A stretch of DNA of 64,000 bases from Trochalopteron elliotii (taxonomy: Eukaryota; Chordata; Aves; Passeriformes; Leiothrichidae), in the NCBI GenBank assembly GCA_024734555.1, contig JANPWX010000126.1, positions 434,001-498,000 on the forward strand, in the 5' to 3' direction. Under the pieces are notes generated by a model, which was not told where the DNA came from, made no database searches, and worked only from the letters and a program-made list of their open reading frames with translations. Made by a program: the position numbers and the translations under genes. Positions 19,639-31,620 of the stretch are shown here, in pieces. Position 1 is the first letter of the stretch, and every line of letters starts with the position of its first letter.

Positions 19639-21690
19639 CCATTCCTCTCCCCAGCTCAGCAAAATGACAGACTCCTACAACTTCCAAGCTTCCTGAGGAT
19701 GCCTTTATCAGCCAAAACAGGGATTGTTTGTAACATTCCTCTCTTTCCCTCTGCCACATCACTTTTATTGGCTGGCTCAGCTTCTGCTGCCATGTGCTGC
19801 TCACTCCTCCAGCAGAGCTGCACACACAGGCTAGGCAGGAGAACAATATTAAAGAAAGAATTGGGAACCATTTAATGCAAATTACCCTGGGATCAAATTG
19901 AGCCTAGCCACTGCTCCCCATCTAATATCATTTTTGTTTTTAAGCAATATCTAAGTGCTGGGAGCAAATTTCAAGTGTTGTTTGTACTTGGCCCCAGTGT
20001 GGGTCAGACAATACAAAGCAAACTCCCACGTGCTCTGCCCCAAGGAGGCTGATTTCTTCTGCACTCTGATTTCCTCCTGCCCTGAGAAGTAGGTATCATT
20101 TGTTACTCAAGCATTTCAAATGCCAAATGTAGCAGGATTTGTTCTAATCAAACTCAGCAGTACTGCTGAGAAAGCAGCTCTGAATTTGAGATATGTTTTT
20201 TCTTTGAACATTTCCTCTCCGTTGCTAAACCTTACATGCACTTTCAGCATCTGGCAAGTTTCTTGGTTGGGTTTCCTGGGACTAAACCTCAGGAAACCAC
20301 ACAGTTCATCTCCTTCCCCAGGGAAAGGCTGGGTAACAAACTCATCCCTGAAAAACGTTCACTTTTTTCAAAAACCTTCCCAAGATGGAGGGTTTGTAGT
20401 CTCCTCATGTGAGCCATTTGAATGCTTCATAATTGCAGAAAATACATGACACCCTGGGAAAATCTCCATAATATTACCTCAATCCCATTCCACCATCTGC
20501 TTGGGTTTTAGTAATGACATTTCTTAGCGTCAGAGAAAATCTCTAACTCAGTATTTGCAGGACAATGGCACACACAGGTATCATTGCAGGGAGAAAGCTT
20601 CCAGGAACAAGTGGATTTAAAGAGATTTGCTGAGCTTTAGTTGTGAGGTTAACTCTGGATATGAGAAGAAAACACAGAGGGACTGTCAGGTATCAGAAGA
20701 GCTGAGTTAGACAAAGAGGTGTAAGAGCAGAGACATTCTGTCCTCACAGGCATCATTATCCAGTGGAAGGAATGACCTTACACTGGGCAGTACTGCAGGA
20801 AAATGTCAGCCTGTCTGGTCAGAGTGTCAGGACAGCTCTTTCTACACCGTGGGTGTCACAGGTGACAGCCTGCAGGGAACCAGGCAGGACCAGGCCACTC
20901 CTCAGGGCACTGGACACCATCAGAGAACACTGAGGACATTCACTCCTCGCTGACATGGTCTGATCTTGAACCTCCGTGGTGGAAGGGAAAGCACCTCTGA
21001 GTCATCCCTGCTCTGTTTACTGCTAGCAGTGAGTGCTGAGAAGGGAGCAGCCTCCTGGAGCACCCCCTGCCATGGAGCCACCTTCAAATGGCCCACGCTC
21101 TGCAGAGCAAACAGAAAGGCTGCTGAGGCCTGGAATTTCCTAGTGGGAAACAGTTCAGAGCAGAGAGAGGCTCACTGTGGTTTCAGTTTGCATGTTCCAT
21201 CGGCTTTCATCTCCAGCAAGTGCTCCTGCGTGCCTGCTTCTCAGGAGTATGTGTACTTTGGGACATAATTTAACTTCCCTGCCAGGCAGATCAGCTGGGT
21301 TCCCCTCTAAAACACTCAGCCAACCCACTCAGAAGGGCTGGTGCCCCTCACTGCACAGCTCCCAGTCCCAGTTTCTCATTGTGGTTGCTGCCTCAGAACC
21401 TCCTCATTGCTCAGGTCCCAGGGGAGAGGACAATTTCTTCTCTCCTCACAAACATTCATAGCACCCCTGATCTGGTCCCACATCCCTCAGCTCCAGATGC
21501 TGAATCTCACCTGGTCAAAGCCAAACCTGCAGATCCAGGGCTTGATCCCAGCTGAGAAAGGAAAAGGAAATTCTCAGCAGCAATGAGGCAAGAGACAGCA
21601 GGCACATCGTGTCCTATTCATATTCACACAAGGGTGCAGCTTGCCAGCATTTGAAAATTCCCGTGTTCTAATATATTTTTTAAAATATGC
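19637..21690. other. Non-coding sequence, nothing recognised
   Basis: Unique sequence of mixed composition. The frames 20120-20449 and 20966-21461 lack recognisable content. Confidence 0.5.
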
Positions 21691-21696
21691 TTTTTT

Positions 21697-21725
21697 AAAA
21701 ATCCTCTCACACAGAGAGGATTTTT
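21697..21725. repeat. 12-bp perfect hairpin
   Basis: AAAAATCCTCTC (21697-21708) and its exact complement GAGAGGATTTTT (21714-21725) flank a 5-base loop (acaca). A T-run follows. It resembles an intrinsic terminator but has no such role in a vertebrate nuclear context, and it is too short for a microRNA precursor. Confidence 0.85.
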
Positions 21726-22940
21726 TAATAAAATAGTATTTGAGAAAAGAATAAAGCTGGGATTTTGTTGAGGCCAGAGGGCCTAGATAACACTACTGAG
21801 TAATGAAACAGTGCTCAGCTAACTTAATGGGCTTATCTGGATGGTCTGTGGGTTTCCCTTTGTCTCCAAGCCAAAACTTGAGAAAACACCTGCAGCAAAA
21901 ATCTTATCTGCACTCTTCAGTTTTCTTTCCTCCCTCATCTCCTGCACTGCGTGTTATAAATAGTTTCTTTCCCTCCTCCCACTATCCCATTTATCAGCAC
22001 TGCACTGGTTTTGTTAAAATAATGCTACATCTAGAACTAGGCTCCGAGCCTATTTGGAAGGATTTGTAAGTATTATACATTTCTTTTGTTCAGCAAACAG
22101 AAATGAAATGGGAATAAATCTATCAAGGAGCTTGAGGCTGATACCTTGACCCCTCAGCAGAGATTGAGCACCAACACCATCAGTTCTGGCAGTTCATCTC
22201 AGCAGGGGTGGCACTGAGCTGCTATGAGTCCCTCTCAGGTGGCAGTGGCCACCCAGAGCACAGATAGAAAAAGGCAATAATCAAAGCCCAGGAAGGGGCT
22301 CTGTCAGCTTACCAGAAATTTAAGGAAATTTTGAGTAAATCAGAGCAGGTTGTGCTGGCCTGGAGAACACAAGGGCACCTGAGATGTGTGCAGGTGGCTC
22401 TTGTGCATGGTCTGAAGAGAGAACATACTGACTGCAGGGAAAGCAGATCCCCAGCTGTGTTTCAGGGCAGTGGGAAAGGAGGGATTCACCAGAGGGTAAA
22501 GCAGAGCTCAAGGCCCAGACACAGGTTTGGAACCAAAGTGACCCCAGTCTGATGACTGAGAAAGGAAAAGCAGGTACTTGGGAGTCATCCTGCAGTAGAT
22601 GCTACAAGAATAAAATGGCATCTCAGCCACTGGTAAATTTATAAAGGGAAGAGCAAGAGGAAGAGAACAGAGGATGTCAGGACAATGTGCAAACATAAGA
22701 GCAGCTGACTATGCACACCCAGAAATGTATCTGAGCTGGGATGCATCTCACTGTACTTCAGAGGCATCTCTGTCCCCCTCATGAAGACTCTGGGCTCCCT
22801 TTATAGTCACAGCAGAGAAAAGGGCCCATTTACAGAGTGATTCATCTGACCTATTTTAGACATTTACTCTAGCATACAGTGACTCATGTCCTTGGGGTGC
22901 CCATTTCTTTCCTATAAACAAGTCTAGACAAGTAACTCAG
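21726..22940. other. Non-coding sequence, nothing recognised
   Basis: Unique sequence. The frames 21803-22069 and 22320-22552 show nothing recognisable. Confidence 0.5.
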
Positions 22941-22970
22941 ATGTAGACATTCACAATTAGATGTCTACAT
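22941..22970. repeat. 10-bp perfect inverted repeat
   Basis: ATGTAGACAT (22941-22950) and ATGTCTACAT (22961-22970) are exact reverse complements around a 10-base loop (tcacaattag). Embedded GTCTAC/GTAGAC and GTCTAG words nearby resemble SMAD-type GTCT half-sites. No function is shown. Confidence 0.85.
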
Positions 22971-24090
22971 TTGGACAGATGAATTCTGCCTCTAATGTTC
23001 AACCAGAAATCAACCCACAAGCTCTGCCAAAGACAGCTCTGGTTGATAGCCACGATAGGGAAGAGAAACAGGGTCATTCATTCTTTTTGATGGTGCGTAG
23101 CTCCCTGCACAAAACGCTCAAAGCACTTGCTGAAAGATTAACCATCCTGTGAATGGCTGTGATAGCACTCCTGGAGCAGCAGCAGGGATCAGTAAAAGCA
23201 GATTCATTATTGCAACTATTTTTCTAGCCTGCCCCTACTCTAATTAACTGGTGTCAAATCCCTTTTCAATTAAAGTCATTTGGCAAAAGGAAACACAAAT
23301 CAAACTAGTCTGGTGTGCCATCACCTCTGGGGGTGGTTGGTAGTGGTACAGATGTGCATCTCACCATGGGCTTCCACTCTCCCAGACTTGAGAGGCCACA
23401 GGAAAAGCTGGTGGCAAATCTCTTGCTAATCCCAAGGGTCCTTTCTGCTGTCAGCAGTTAATGCTGTGCTTTCCAAAGTGGGGCTCTCAGAAGCTCCACT
23501 TCTGAGAGGAGGTAGCTGGCAGGTTCTTGTGATGCCTTAGGAACCAATAATCTGGACAAGTCAGGCCAGACCACTGGGAAGACCTTTTGTTTTGACAGTT
23601 TTAAAGTGTTTCTCATTTCAGCCTGTCAGTCTGATTTCCTATGGCTCATACATTCACACTGCCTGTGTCTCCCTCAACAACTTTGAACTCATTGAGCAAT
23701 TTCAGCCAAATTTGACAGAGAGATAACAGCTTCCGAGACAATTCAGTTCCTCAAAGGTTCACAAAAATAAACATCCACGTAAAGGAGAGAGATGATTTGA
23801 GTAACCTCAACTGAACAAAAGGCTGCAACGTGAGCTCAGCCTTCAGAATCAGCACTAGATATTCCTCAAGGCTTCGAAGGAGTCTGCAGATCACTCAGAC
23901 CCCAACCCTGGGAACAGCTGACCTCCTCAGCAACCCAGGCACACCACCCTAAACTAGTTTCACCCAGCAGCCACAGAGCACCAGGGTTATCCTCCAAGCA
24001 GTTTTGGTAAGAATCAGCTGAAGTTTGAAATTTGAAAAAGCAGTTGTGTTTTAATGTTACAACTGCAGTTCAAAATGTATAAAATCAGGA
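22971..24090. other. Non-coding sequence, nothing recognised
   Basis: Unique sequence without repeats or plausible exons. Confidence 0.5.
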
Positions 24091-26144
24091 TACTTATTCC
24101 CACCGAGCTGAGTTTTGGAAGGGAAAGGTAAGCATGTTCTGATTTAAAGAGTGTGATGGGAAGGTTCCCCAGCAGCTCCTGCCATCACATCCCCCAGGGC
24201 AACACTTCCTGGGCAGCATTTCCCAGGGAAGGAGCCTGGGCAGGGAGCACAATACAGCCCTGGCTGCTGGCACCAGCCAGCCCATGTCCCTGCCCTGGAT
24301 GAGGTCAGGAGCTGCTGGTTGTCCTTCCCACACCCTGCTGAGCTGAGCAAGCTGGGGGGCTGTCACCTGGTTATCAGTGCCACTGAGTCCCAGCTCTGCT
24401 TTGGGTCCCTCAAAGCTCCTTGTGGATTCTGCCAAAAGTGACTGGAGAGATCCCCCAGCTCAGCAGAGGCTCCAGAGAACCCTCTAGCTCCCCTCTGCTA
24501 AGGGGTGAGTGGGTGGGAGGCTGCTGGGACCACGTCCCCAAACTCAGGCAGAGAGAGGCTGCAAGGGGGGACACAGCTCTAAGGCTGGCACCATGGGAGC
24601 CAGGCTAACTGGGCTCACAGGGTTGCCATGGATGAAAAGTTCTGTGTCAGCAGGAAATTTGCACACTCTGGGCCAAGTTCTCCACGGCTCATTCCCCAGC
24701 CAGAGCCAGGTGCCTGTCTGTGAGAGCAGCCCTGCTCCCAGAGCCCCAGGAATCACCCCAGAGTTACAGCTGGGTGCCCTCTGTGTGCCAAAGGAACTGC
24801 CCCGCAGCACAAGGACAGCTGAAGAGTGAGAGGGGAATGAATCCCTTCCTCAGCACCAAAGAGAGCCATGGACACTCCCATGCTCGGCTCTGTGTGCTCC
24901 CCTCCCAGCCAAGTGGTGGGAGCAGCCCCACATCCTGTCAGGATTTCATCCTGGGCAAACAGGGGATTATCAACCCAAATAAATCCTCGCAGCTTCCGGG
25001 CACCGCGGGGGCACAAGCTGTGAGAGGGAGGAAATCTGCAGCATCCTCTCATTTCTGCTGCCACCTGCCAGCCCTTCCTTTCCCTCCCCACACCATCACA
25101 CCTGCAGAAGCCCCGGGCCAGCTCTGCTGTCCCAGAGGAAGCAGTGGCTGTAAACAGCAAACACAGGGCTCTGTCTTCCTCCATGGCTGCTCCTTGCAGA
25201 ACTGCAGCAATCCAGCCCTGCATGGCCAATGCCTGGAAAATTCCTCCAGGCTGCCCCTCTGGTGACCCCCAAGTGATGAAATTTTATTCCCTGTCTGACT
25301 TTATCACTCCCACAAGTGGCAGAAGCCAGAAAAGACCAGAAATGCATGCCTGAGCTGGGCTGCCACAATTTTGGCAAAAATAACAACGGTGTCAGAAGTA
25401 GGGGACTGACTCTGAGGGAAGAAGCACATAAAAAGTTCCAGACATACTGAAGTGCTCAGACAAGTAAGGCAGGCTTGTCAGCCACCCTGAGAAAGCACAG
25501 ATAAGCCAGAAACCTCCATTTCCCACTTGCCAGAGCTCTGTGAACTGGAGGAGAGCTCAGCCACTCTACAGCCAGAGCTGCCTGTTTGCCAGCAGCTCCT
25601 CACCAGTGACAGGGGAGCAGCAGCAGGAGGGGAGATGCTCCTTCGAGGCACCACCAAATAATTTAGACACACACCAATCAGACAGACACCAACTTATACA
25701 TCTGTTCCCCCCCAGCACAGCTTCTCCTGCAGTTCAAGCAGCATGAGTGGTGCATCTCGCTGCCTCATTTATTTTAAATGAGATTCATGTTGGCCTTCCT
25801 GAAACAAGGCTGTCTCCCCTTTCACAGCCATAACGTTAATGGACAGACCCAAAACCCCAAACCAGGCTCTCTCACCGGCTCTGCAGCACTGCTGTTCCAA
25901 CCAAAGTGGCAGAGGAACCTAAGATCACCCCTCCTGCAGTCGAGCTCTTCCAGGTGGGAGCAGCTCTGGGAACACCCCAGTACCCTCTGCTCCCAGGTGG
26001 CATCACATCCCTGATGACAAGGCTGCAAAGCATCCTCTGAAACCCAGAGGAGAAGGGATCTTTGCCCAGCCAGGGAAGGACCCGGCCGTGGGGTGCAGAG
26101 CTCCGAGGCATGTGCGTGTGGGAGAGACTCAGTGGCTTTTAATG
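24091..26144. other. GC-rich, CpG-poor non-coding block
   Basis: This block is richer in G and C than its surroundings, with many ctg/cag/ccc words but few CpGs. Overlapping frames therefore open on both strands (24094-24435, 24509-24829, 24720-25265, 24753-25229, 25822-26157). None has recognisable protein content, and sense and antisense frames compete equally. I treat the block as composition rather than genes. Confidence 0.5.
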
Positions 26145-26345
26145 GCTCCTTGCACACTGCTCTGCTGATTGATGGCTTACCAGGAGCTGTTAACGCAGCA
26201 ATATCCCAGCCCTATTTACAGACATCTCGGCGCATTTACTTTGTCACAAGTAAACTCTGCACATGGCAATAAAGCTTAAGGTAATGACTTCTTCAGCACA
26301 AAGCCAGCAATTTCCTGTCAGCTTGGTTTACAAATGGCCAACTCC
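26145..26345. promoter_or_regulatory. Candidate conserved non-coding element
   Basis: A repeat-free patch with a compact series of regulatory-looking words: ctgattgatgg, ctgttaacg (HNF1-like GTTAAC), ctatttaca, ggcgcatttac, 'gtcacaagtaaact', ggcaataaagcttaaggtaa, 'cagcaatttcctgtcagc'. It contains isolated CpGs in AT-rich context, often a sign of constraint. No alignment evidence. Confidence 0.35.
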
Positions 26346-27659
26346 GGGCTTAATTTTCAGCTGTGGCTCCAAAGATGGCTATGCAAAGTGGGGGTGAGGG
26401 GAGGGAGAAACTCGGGGCTGTGCCACTCTGAGCCGTGGCAACCCTGCTCGGAAGGATGGAAAGGGTGGGGCAAATCCACCCCATGCTCACACAGTCACAC
26501 TGTTTTGCTCTCTTTCCAAAGCCAGGCAGCCCCAAGCCTTGGGAGGACTCCCACATGTGACTGTGGTTGTGTGCCCTTCTCAAAGCCAGCTTGGCTCTGT
26601 CACAGCTGCCCTGACACGAGGGGAGAGATCACAGTGGGTTTCCTCTCCAGAGGCCTTTCTGAGGGAGCTGCAGGCATCTCATCCCACTTCCTACAGCACC
26701 CTGCAGCCATCCCAGTGTGACCTGGGTGGGAATTGTGACCACACTCCCTCTGCCATGCACAGCATTACCAGAAACAGAGCACATCATCAGCCTGGACAGG
26801 CCTGGGAGTACCTTCACCACCTTTCTCTGGAACAAAGGGAAACAGGGCAGGGAGGCCATAAACCAGGGGCCTGGGCTGCAGATAACCTGCACACAGCTCA
26901 CTCCAGGCACCCCACTGCCAGCATCTGGGAAAACAAAGCTGGTATTGCTGCTCTCTCCTGCAGCATCAACCTTCACGTGCTGAAACTGTGCTAAACATCT
27001 CCAGCCTCCTGCTATAATTAGTGCAGAGAGAGGATGTCTGAGGAGTCTATTTTAGGTGTCATGAGTCACCTTCCAGAGATGTGGATATTTTTATTTTTTT
27101 TTTTTTGCACTGACCATATAGAAAGATCTGAAAGTAGATACTTAAAATAGACAGCATAAATATGCTTTGAAAGCTTGGAGCATCCTGCCCTTTAACTGGG
27201 TTATGATGTTCCTCCTTACCAAAGGGTGTGAAAACACTTTGTCACACTGAAATCTAAGCTGCTGCACCTAGGAGGGCTGTCAGCAGCCAACTCAGGTAGA
27301 GGGGACAAGATGATGCTGGTGGAGCTTTTCCAAACCATCCTGAAGCAGCGTCCCCATCCCACTGGAAAACAGCAAACTGCTTTCCAGCCCACACCCTGAG
27401 CTGTGAAAAAACAGCTTCAGCATTGTTGAAAAGGAGGGGAAACCTAATATATTTCCACCTGTGGAAAAAGGGTCAAGAGATCAAGAGCTCTTGTTGGCTC
27501 AGTCTCCAAAAGGCAGATCTATATGTAATGTTTTCATTTTAAGCTATGGCTAAAAGGTGAAGAGAATAAAGATGGGGAAAGGCATCATCTTGATGCATTG
27601 GGGGAACGGCTGCAGTGAAGCCTCAGAGGTTTTCCACACTGCAGCCCATGGTCTGGGGG
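26346..27659. other. Non-coding sequence with a T-run
   Basis: GC-rich at first (frames 26334-26994 on both strands, unrecognised), then AT-rich with a T-run near 27092-27106. No repeat family is seen. Confidence 0.5.
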
Positions 27660-28000
27660 CTTCCCATTTTCCTCTTACCTTCCTAGTTTTTATGATTTTT
27701 CCCACTTTATGTTCCTCTACCCTTTCATAACTATTTCAGACACAAAAATTGTGTTGGCTAAAGGTATTCCCTGTGTTTGCAAGAGCCCAGTCTTTAACAT
27801 TTTTTGCTTATTTGTATTGAGGTCTCACTCCCATTGTTTCATTTCTACTTTGAAACCCCTCAGTCTCCTATTTCCACTATGAGCTCTTGTAATTGTTCCT
27901 TTTTTCCACCCATTCCAATTCACCCTCCTGTAAAGTTCCTCCTTTACCCTCCCAGCTTCCATGAAGATCCCCTCAACCCCTTCTGTAAATACTTCAAAGC
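27660..28000 (+). other. Pyrimidine-rich tract
   Basis: The plus strand is strongly biased to C and T over about 340 bases (for example 'ccttcctag', 'gttcctctaccctttc', 'gttccttttttccaccc', 'ctcctttaccctcccagc'). This strand asymmetry also occurs near 43955-44290 and 57040-57180. The open frame 27804-28040 is a by-product. Origin unknown. Confidence 0.5.
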
Positions 28001-28340
28001 TTTAGAGAATGAACTGTGCTTCAGCTCTGCATCCTCTTAAACAGCTCACTGAATATGCTTCTTGTTATTTTTAAGAATCTGTTAGAATTAAACCCCAGTA
28101 AGAAATCTGCCACCATTGTGGGGGAGAGCACATTAATCAAAGACACAAGCTTCTCCCCAGCTGCCTGGGCAGGGCCCAGCCTGGGATTGATAAATTGCAC
28201 CTGGAGGTAACTAATAAATCTGAGAAGTCATTTGCTTCTTATGAACAGGAGCAGCAGGAGATCCAGCTGCCAGAGGAATTTGGGTGGAAGGAGAGCAGTG
28301 CCTGGAGCCCCCAACACGTTCCCCTTCCCATTGCCCTGCT
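28001..28340. other. Non-coding sequence
   Basis: Unique sequence. Nothing recognised. Confidence 0.5.
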
Positions 28341-28380
28341 CACTGTCACACCTGATGTGACACTGTCACATCTGACCCAC
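28341..28380 (+). repeat. Two-copy 20-bp tandem repeat with T-box-like words
   Basis: The unit beginning cactgtcaca occurs twice in tandem (28341-28360, 28361-28380), with about 14-15 of 20 positions matching. It contains TCACACCT and TCACATCT, resembling T-box half-sites. TGTCACA (28344-28350) forms an inverted pair with TGTGACA (28356-28362). Binding is not shown. Confidence 0.5.
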
Positions 28381-30019
28381 TGCCCAGCACAGAGAGTCCT
28401 GCCATGCCTGGATGGGGAATATTTCAATGAATCTCTGGGGTTTTTGGCAGGAGTGCAGCCAGAGCCTCCATCTGCAGGCACAGGGGAGGGGAGATGCACT
28501 GGACTGCAGCTCTGCCCAGGACTGCAGAGCTGCTCCTGCCAGGGACTCTGAGAACTGCAGACCCTTCCTCCATCCACACCTGCCTGTGCTGGAGGAGGGA
28601 TTTTACTGTTCTCAGTGTCAGCCCTGCAGAGAACCTCCTCATGAGGGACTTGGATGTGAAGTCCTGAGATTCCCCAGCTCCTGTCATGTAAATGTCAACA
28701 CCTTCCCCTTCACTGTGACCTGAGCAAACTGTCCCCACCCCTCGTGCTGCAGCCTCAATACCAGCCCTGGGGACTCTGCTTTCTGCCAGCATTACTGTTG
28801 TCAAATAACCATCCCATGGGAAATGCTCTCTAACTGCTATCACAGTCCACATTTGACTACTACCTCAGAAGTTTAGGAGACACATTCCTTGTCTTTCTTG
28901 GTTGGAAACAATTACATGGTGCCCACATCATCAAAATCTGCAAAAACTAGGATAAATCATTAATTACACATCTAGTCCTAGAAAACACTGCAAATGACTT
29001 CTGTTCAATAACATGGGGTCAATGAAAACCCATCTTCTGTAGTACTGCCCAAATGTCATTTCCTGTTTTCTCCAGATCACAGACTCCCATGGTAAGCAGT
29101 CTTTTGTACCTGTGCACTGCACAGAACTGAACACAGAGCTCTAGAAAACACACACCAACCACCTACACTTCAGAGACCCAGAAGTGGGGATCAGACAGGA
29201 TGTGATCACAGGAGAGATCATACCCGAGATGGGTTAAGATGTTTCCTCCCTCCCCCTTCCTTTTCTTTTCATGTGAACACCATTAGGGCAGCCTGGAAGA
29301 GCTTTCCTGACATAAGCAGTGCTTTTTCCAGAAAGCCACGACCAGGCACAGGCAGTGGGGCTCAGGTCCTGGGCACAGAAGGAGGAGTCTGCTGGCATCC
29401 ACTTGATCCATCTTGGCAAACAAATGCTTTTCCCTGATAGATTAGAGCACAATTTAGACACCAAACTTCAAATCACAAAGCTGCATTACAGCCTGTATTT
29501 CCCCACTGACCTCACTGCAAGAGAGGATCAGAGACGTGTTTGGAAATTCAGAAGTGTTTGAGGTCATGCTGAGAAAGAGGCAGTCCTTATTGTGCTCCAG
29601 GATGTGCTGGCTTCTGCCAAGTCTCTGATTCACTGACTATCAAAAAATATCTCTGCTATCCCAATATCCCTTTTTTCAAAGCTGTTCTCTCTGTGGGCAG
29701 GGAGAATGAAAGAAGAGCCTCATCTGCACCTCTCAGTACCACACCTGGGGATACATGTGTCCCCTCCCCTGAGGCACTGTGCAATACATCCCACTCATCC
29801 AGAGATGCAGAGATACAGCAGATCAGGACGTCACATCCAGGGGAAATCCTCACAGTGCTCCAGGACCACGTCCAACATTCACACCACATCCATCACTGTG
29901 GAACATCATCCCCAAATCCACCCCCTTGGTCATAATCAGCAGCTGTGACTTTTATTTTCCCTTTCCTACACAGGGCTGCTCTAATATTTGTTCACAACAT
30001 GGGCTGTGTATCACATCAG
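28381..30019. other. Non-coding sequence, nothing recognised
   Basis: Unique sequence. The frames 28412-28852, 29234-29561 and 29656-30090 on both strands are overlapping and unrecognised. Confidence 0.5.
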
Positions 30020-30190
30020 AGGGGAATTACTTACTGCCAATTATTACATTAAAGTTCAAGTGGAACGATGTACTAATTGTCTTGTTATAGCTATTAAAGC
30101 TCTGGTGTGCAAGCAAGGCACTTTTCAGATTATCTGCATCCTCTGTGGTGACACATGAAGCATAACACAATCTGCTAAGAAGAGATTGCT
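30020..30190. promoter_or_regulatory. Candidate conserved non-coding element
   Basis: A repeat-free AT-rich patch with ccaattattacattaaag, ggaacgatgtactaattg, 'gttatagctattaaagc' and 'cagattatctgcatcc'. TAAT, GATTA and GATA-type words are closely spaced. Confidence 0.35.
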
Positions 30191-30290
30191 GATACAGTCA
30201 GAGCCCCTTTAATAATATGTACATTAAATAAGCAGATATTATATATAAATCTAATAATAATTACATATATACGTAAATAATAGAAGCTTT
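30191..30290. repeat. Low-complexity AT-rich stretch
   Basis: Nearly pure A and T with repeated taata/atata words (for example 'gatattatatataaatc' and 'aattacatatatac'). Confidence 0.7.
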
Positions 30291-31550
30291 CAAATTCAAG
30301 ATTAGCTGGGGGATTTTGCAAGCTCCTGGAAGCAGCTGCTCTCTCACTGCCAAAGAAAAAGTACTTATGAGGCACTGACCAAATCCAAACTTTTAAAAAG
30401 CAGCAAATATAGCAAGGAGTAAGAAGAAGAGAGGAGAGATCTCATCTCTTCCCAACATGACACTGAGGGCTGTCTTAATGGCTGGCAGAAAGCCAGCCCG
30501 GGCATTTCAGTGATCCCTGCCTTCCCCAGGGTCTGATCCCTCACTGGAGGTTTTGCACATATGTGTGTAAGGGAATCCTGGTGAGATTTCATGCAGCTCT
30601 GAGCTGTCTCTGGCATCTTTGCAGGGAGTTATTTCACTTCCTTCTAAAGGGCTTAACAGGTAGACAAATGTGTGAGCTGCTCCAGGGATTTCCAGCTGGG
30701 GTGGGGTGAGATGATGTGAATTTCACCGTGATTTTCTTGCAGCTAGGGGAAGAAGGTAGCCCACTGTCTCCCTGCTTCCCACCACCAGGATCAAAGAAAC
30801 CTCCTGGATCATGGTCAGATACTCAGCAGGAGCCAGCTCTGCTGCTCAGACATTGCATGAACATCTTGAGATATTAATAGGAGGTAACTAACTATTCCCC
30901 CATAGCAATGTGTGCTAAGGAAGGATGAAAGGCCATAATGGGATAAAATCAAGTTTAAAAGGCAGCTGCAGGGTTTTATTCTCAGTCAGACTCTCATACA
31001 AGCTCTCTTGCAACTACTTATAACATTTTTCCAGAGCTCCAGCTATACTCTTTGCACAGTTCTCACAAACCACCTTTGGAGCAAGGCCATCCCCTGGCTG
31101 GATTCACACAGAGGTGCTTTACAGCTGGGACACCAGTCCAGCTTCCAAACACACAGCCCAATCCAGCACAGGGGGTCTGTGCCTAGAAAATGCCTCCCCA
31201 GACTGGACCCAGAAAGATCTGAAGCAGAACAGACATGAAGCAAAGAGCACCAAGCCCAAAGGAAGGTCCCTGTATCCCCCTGCCACGTTCACCAGGTACC
31301 TCTGCACAGCAACCTCCACATCATCAGCAGATACCTCCCTCACTTTTGTGTGATGAGAGCAAGAACCAAGATCCAAGTCTTTATTTCTTAAATTGCTCCT
31401 CCACTGGTTCAGGTTGAGGATGCCAGCACAGCAAACTTTGTCACCAGCAGCTTCCACTGTGGATGGCTGAAAGCTTTTAGAGAGTAAAGGAAATAACATG
31501 GAGAAAGAATTTCCTTTCTTTCCACCATGCAGGAGAAGATGAGGATTTGG
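30291..31550. other. Non-coding sequence, nothing recognised
   Basis: Unique sequence. The frames 31008-31499 on both strands have no recognisable content. Confidence 0.5.
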
Positions 31551-31620
31551 GGGGCCTATTCTAACACCCAGTAAAGTCAGTGAAAATATTTTCTGATTAT
31601 TTCAGTGGGCCCAATAGAGG
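31551..31620. repeat. Ancient amniote repeat remnant
   Basis: The words ggcctattctaacacccag, 'taaagtcagtgaaaatat' and 'gattatttcagtgggccc' follow the old amniote phrase 'ggcctgatcc..cccattgaagtcaatggaaagactccca..gacttcaatgggc'. Diverged copy, central palindromic part preserved. Confidence 0.45.

Noticed and set aside
19514..19875. Frames containing long YI/IY runs
   Set aside because: Produced by the (AT)17 microsatellite.
21697..21725. Intrinsic-terminator lookalike (hairpin plus T-run)
   Set aside because: Bacterial-type termination is not relevant in vertebrate nuclear DNA. Recorded only as an inverted repeat.
24720..25265. 181-codon plus-strand frame with a 158-codon antisense partner
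   Set aside because: Sense and antisense are equally open, which is what GC-rich, CpG-poor composition produces. No domain is visible in either.
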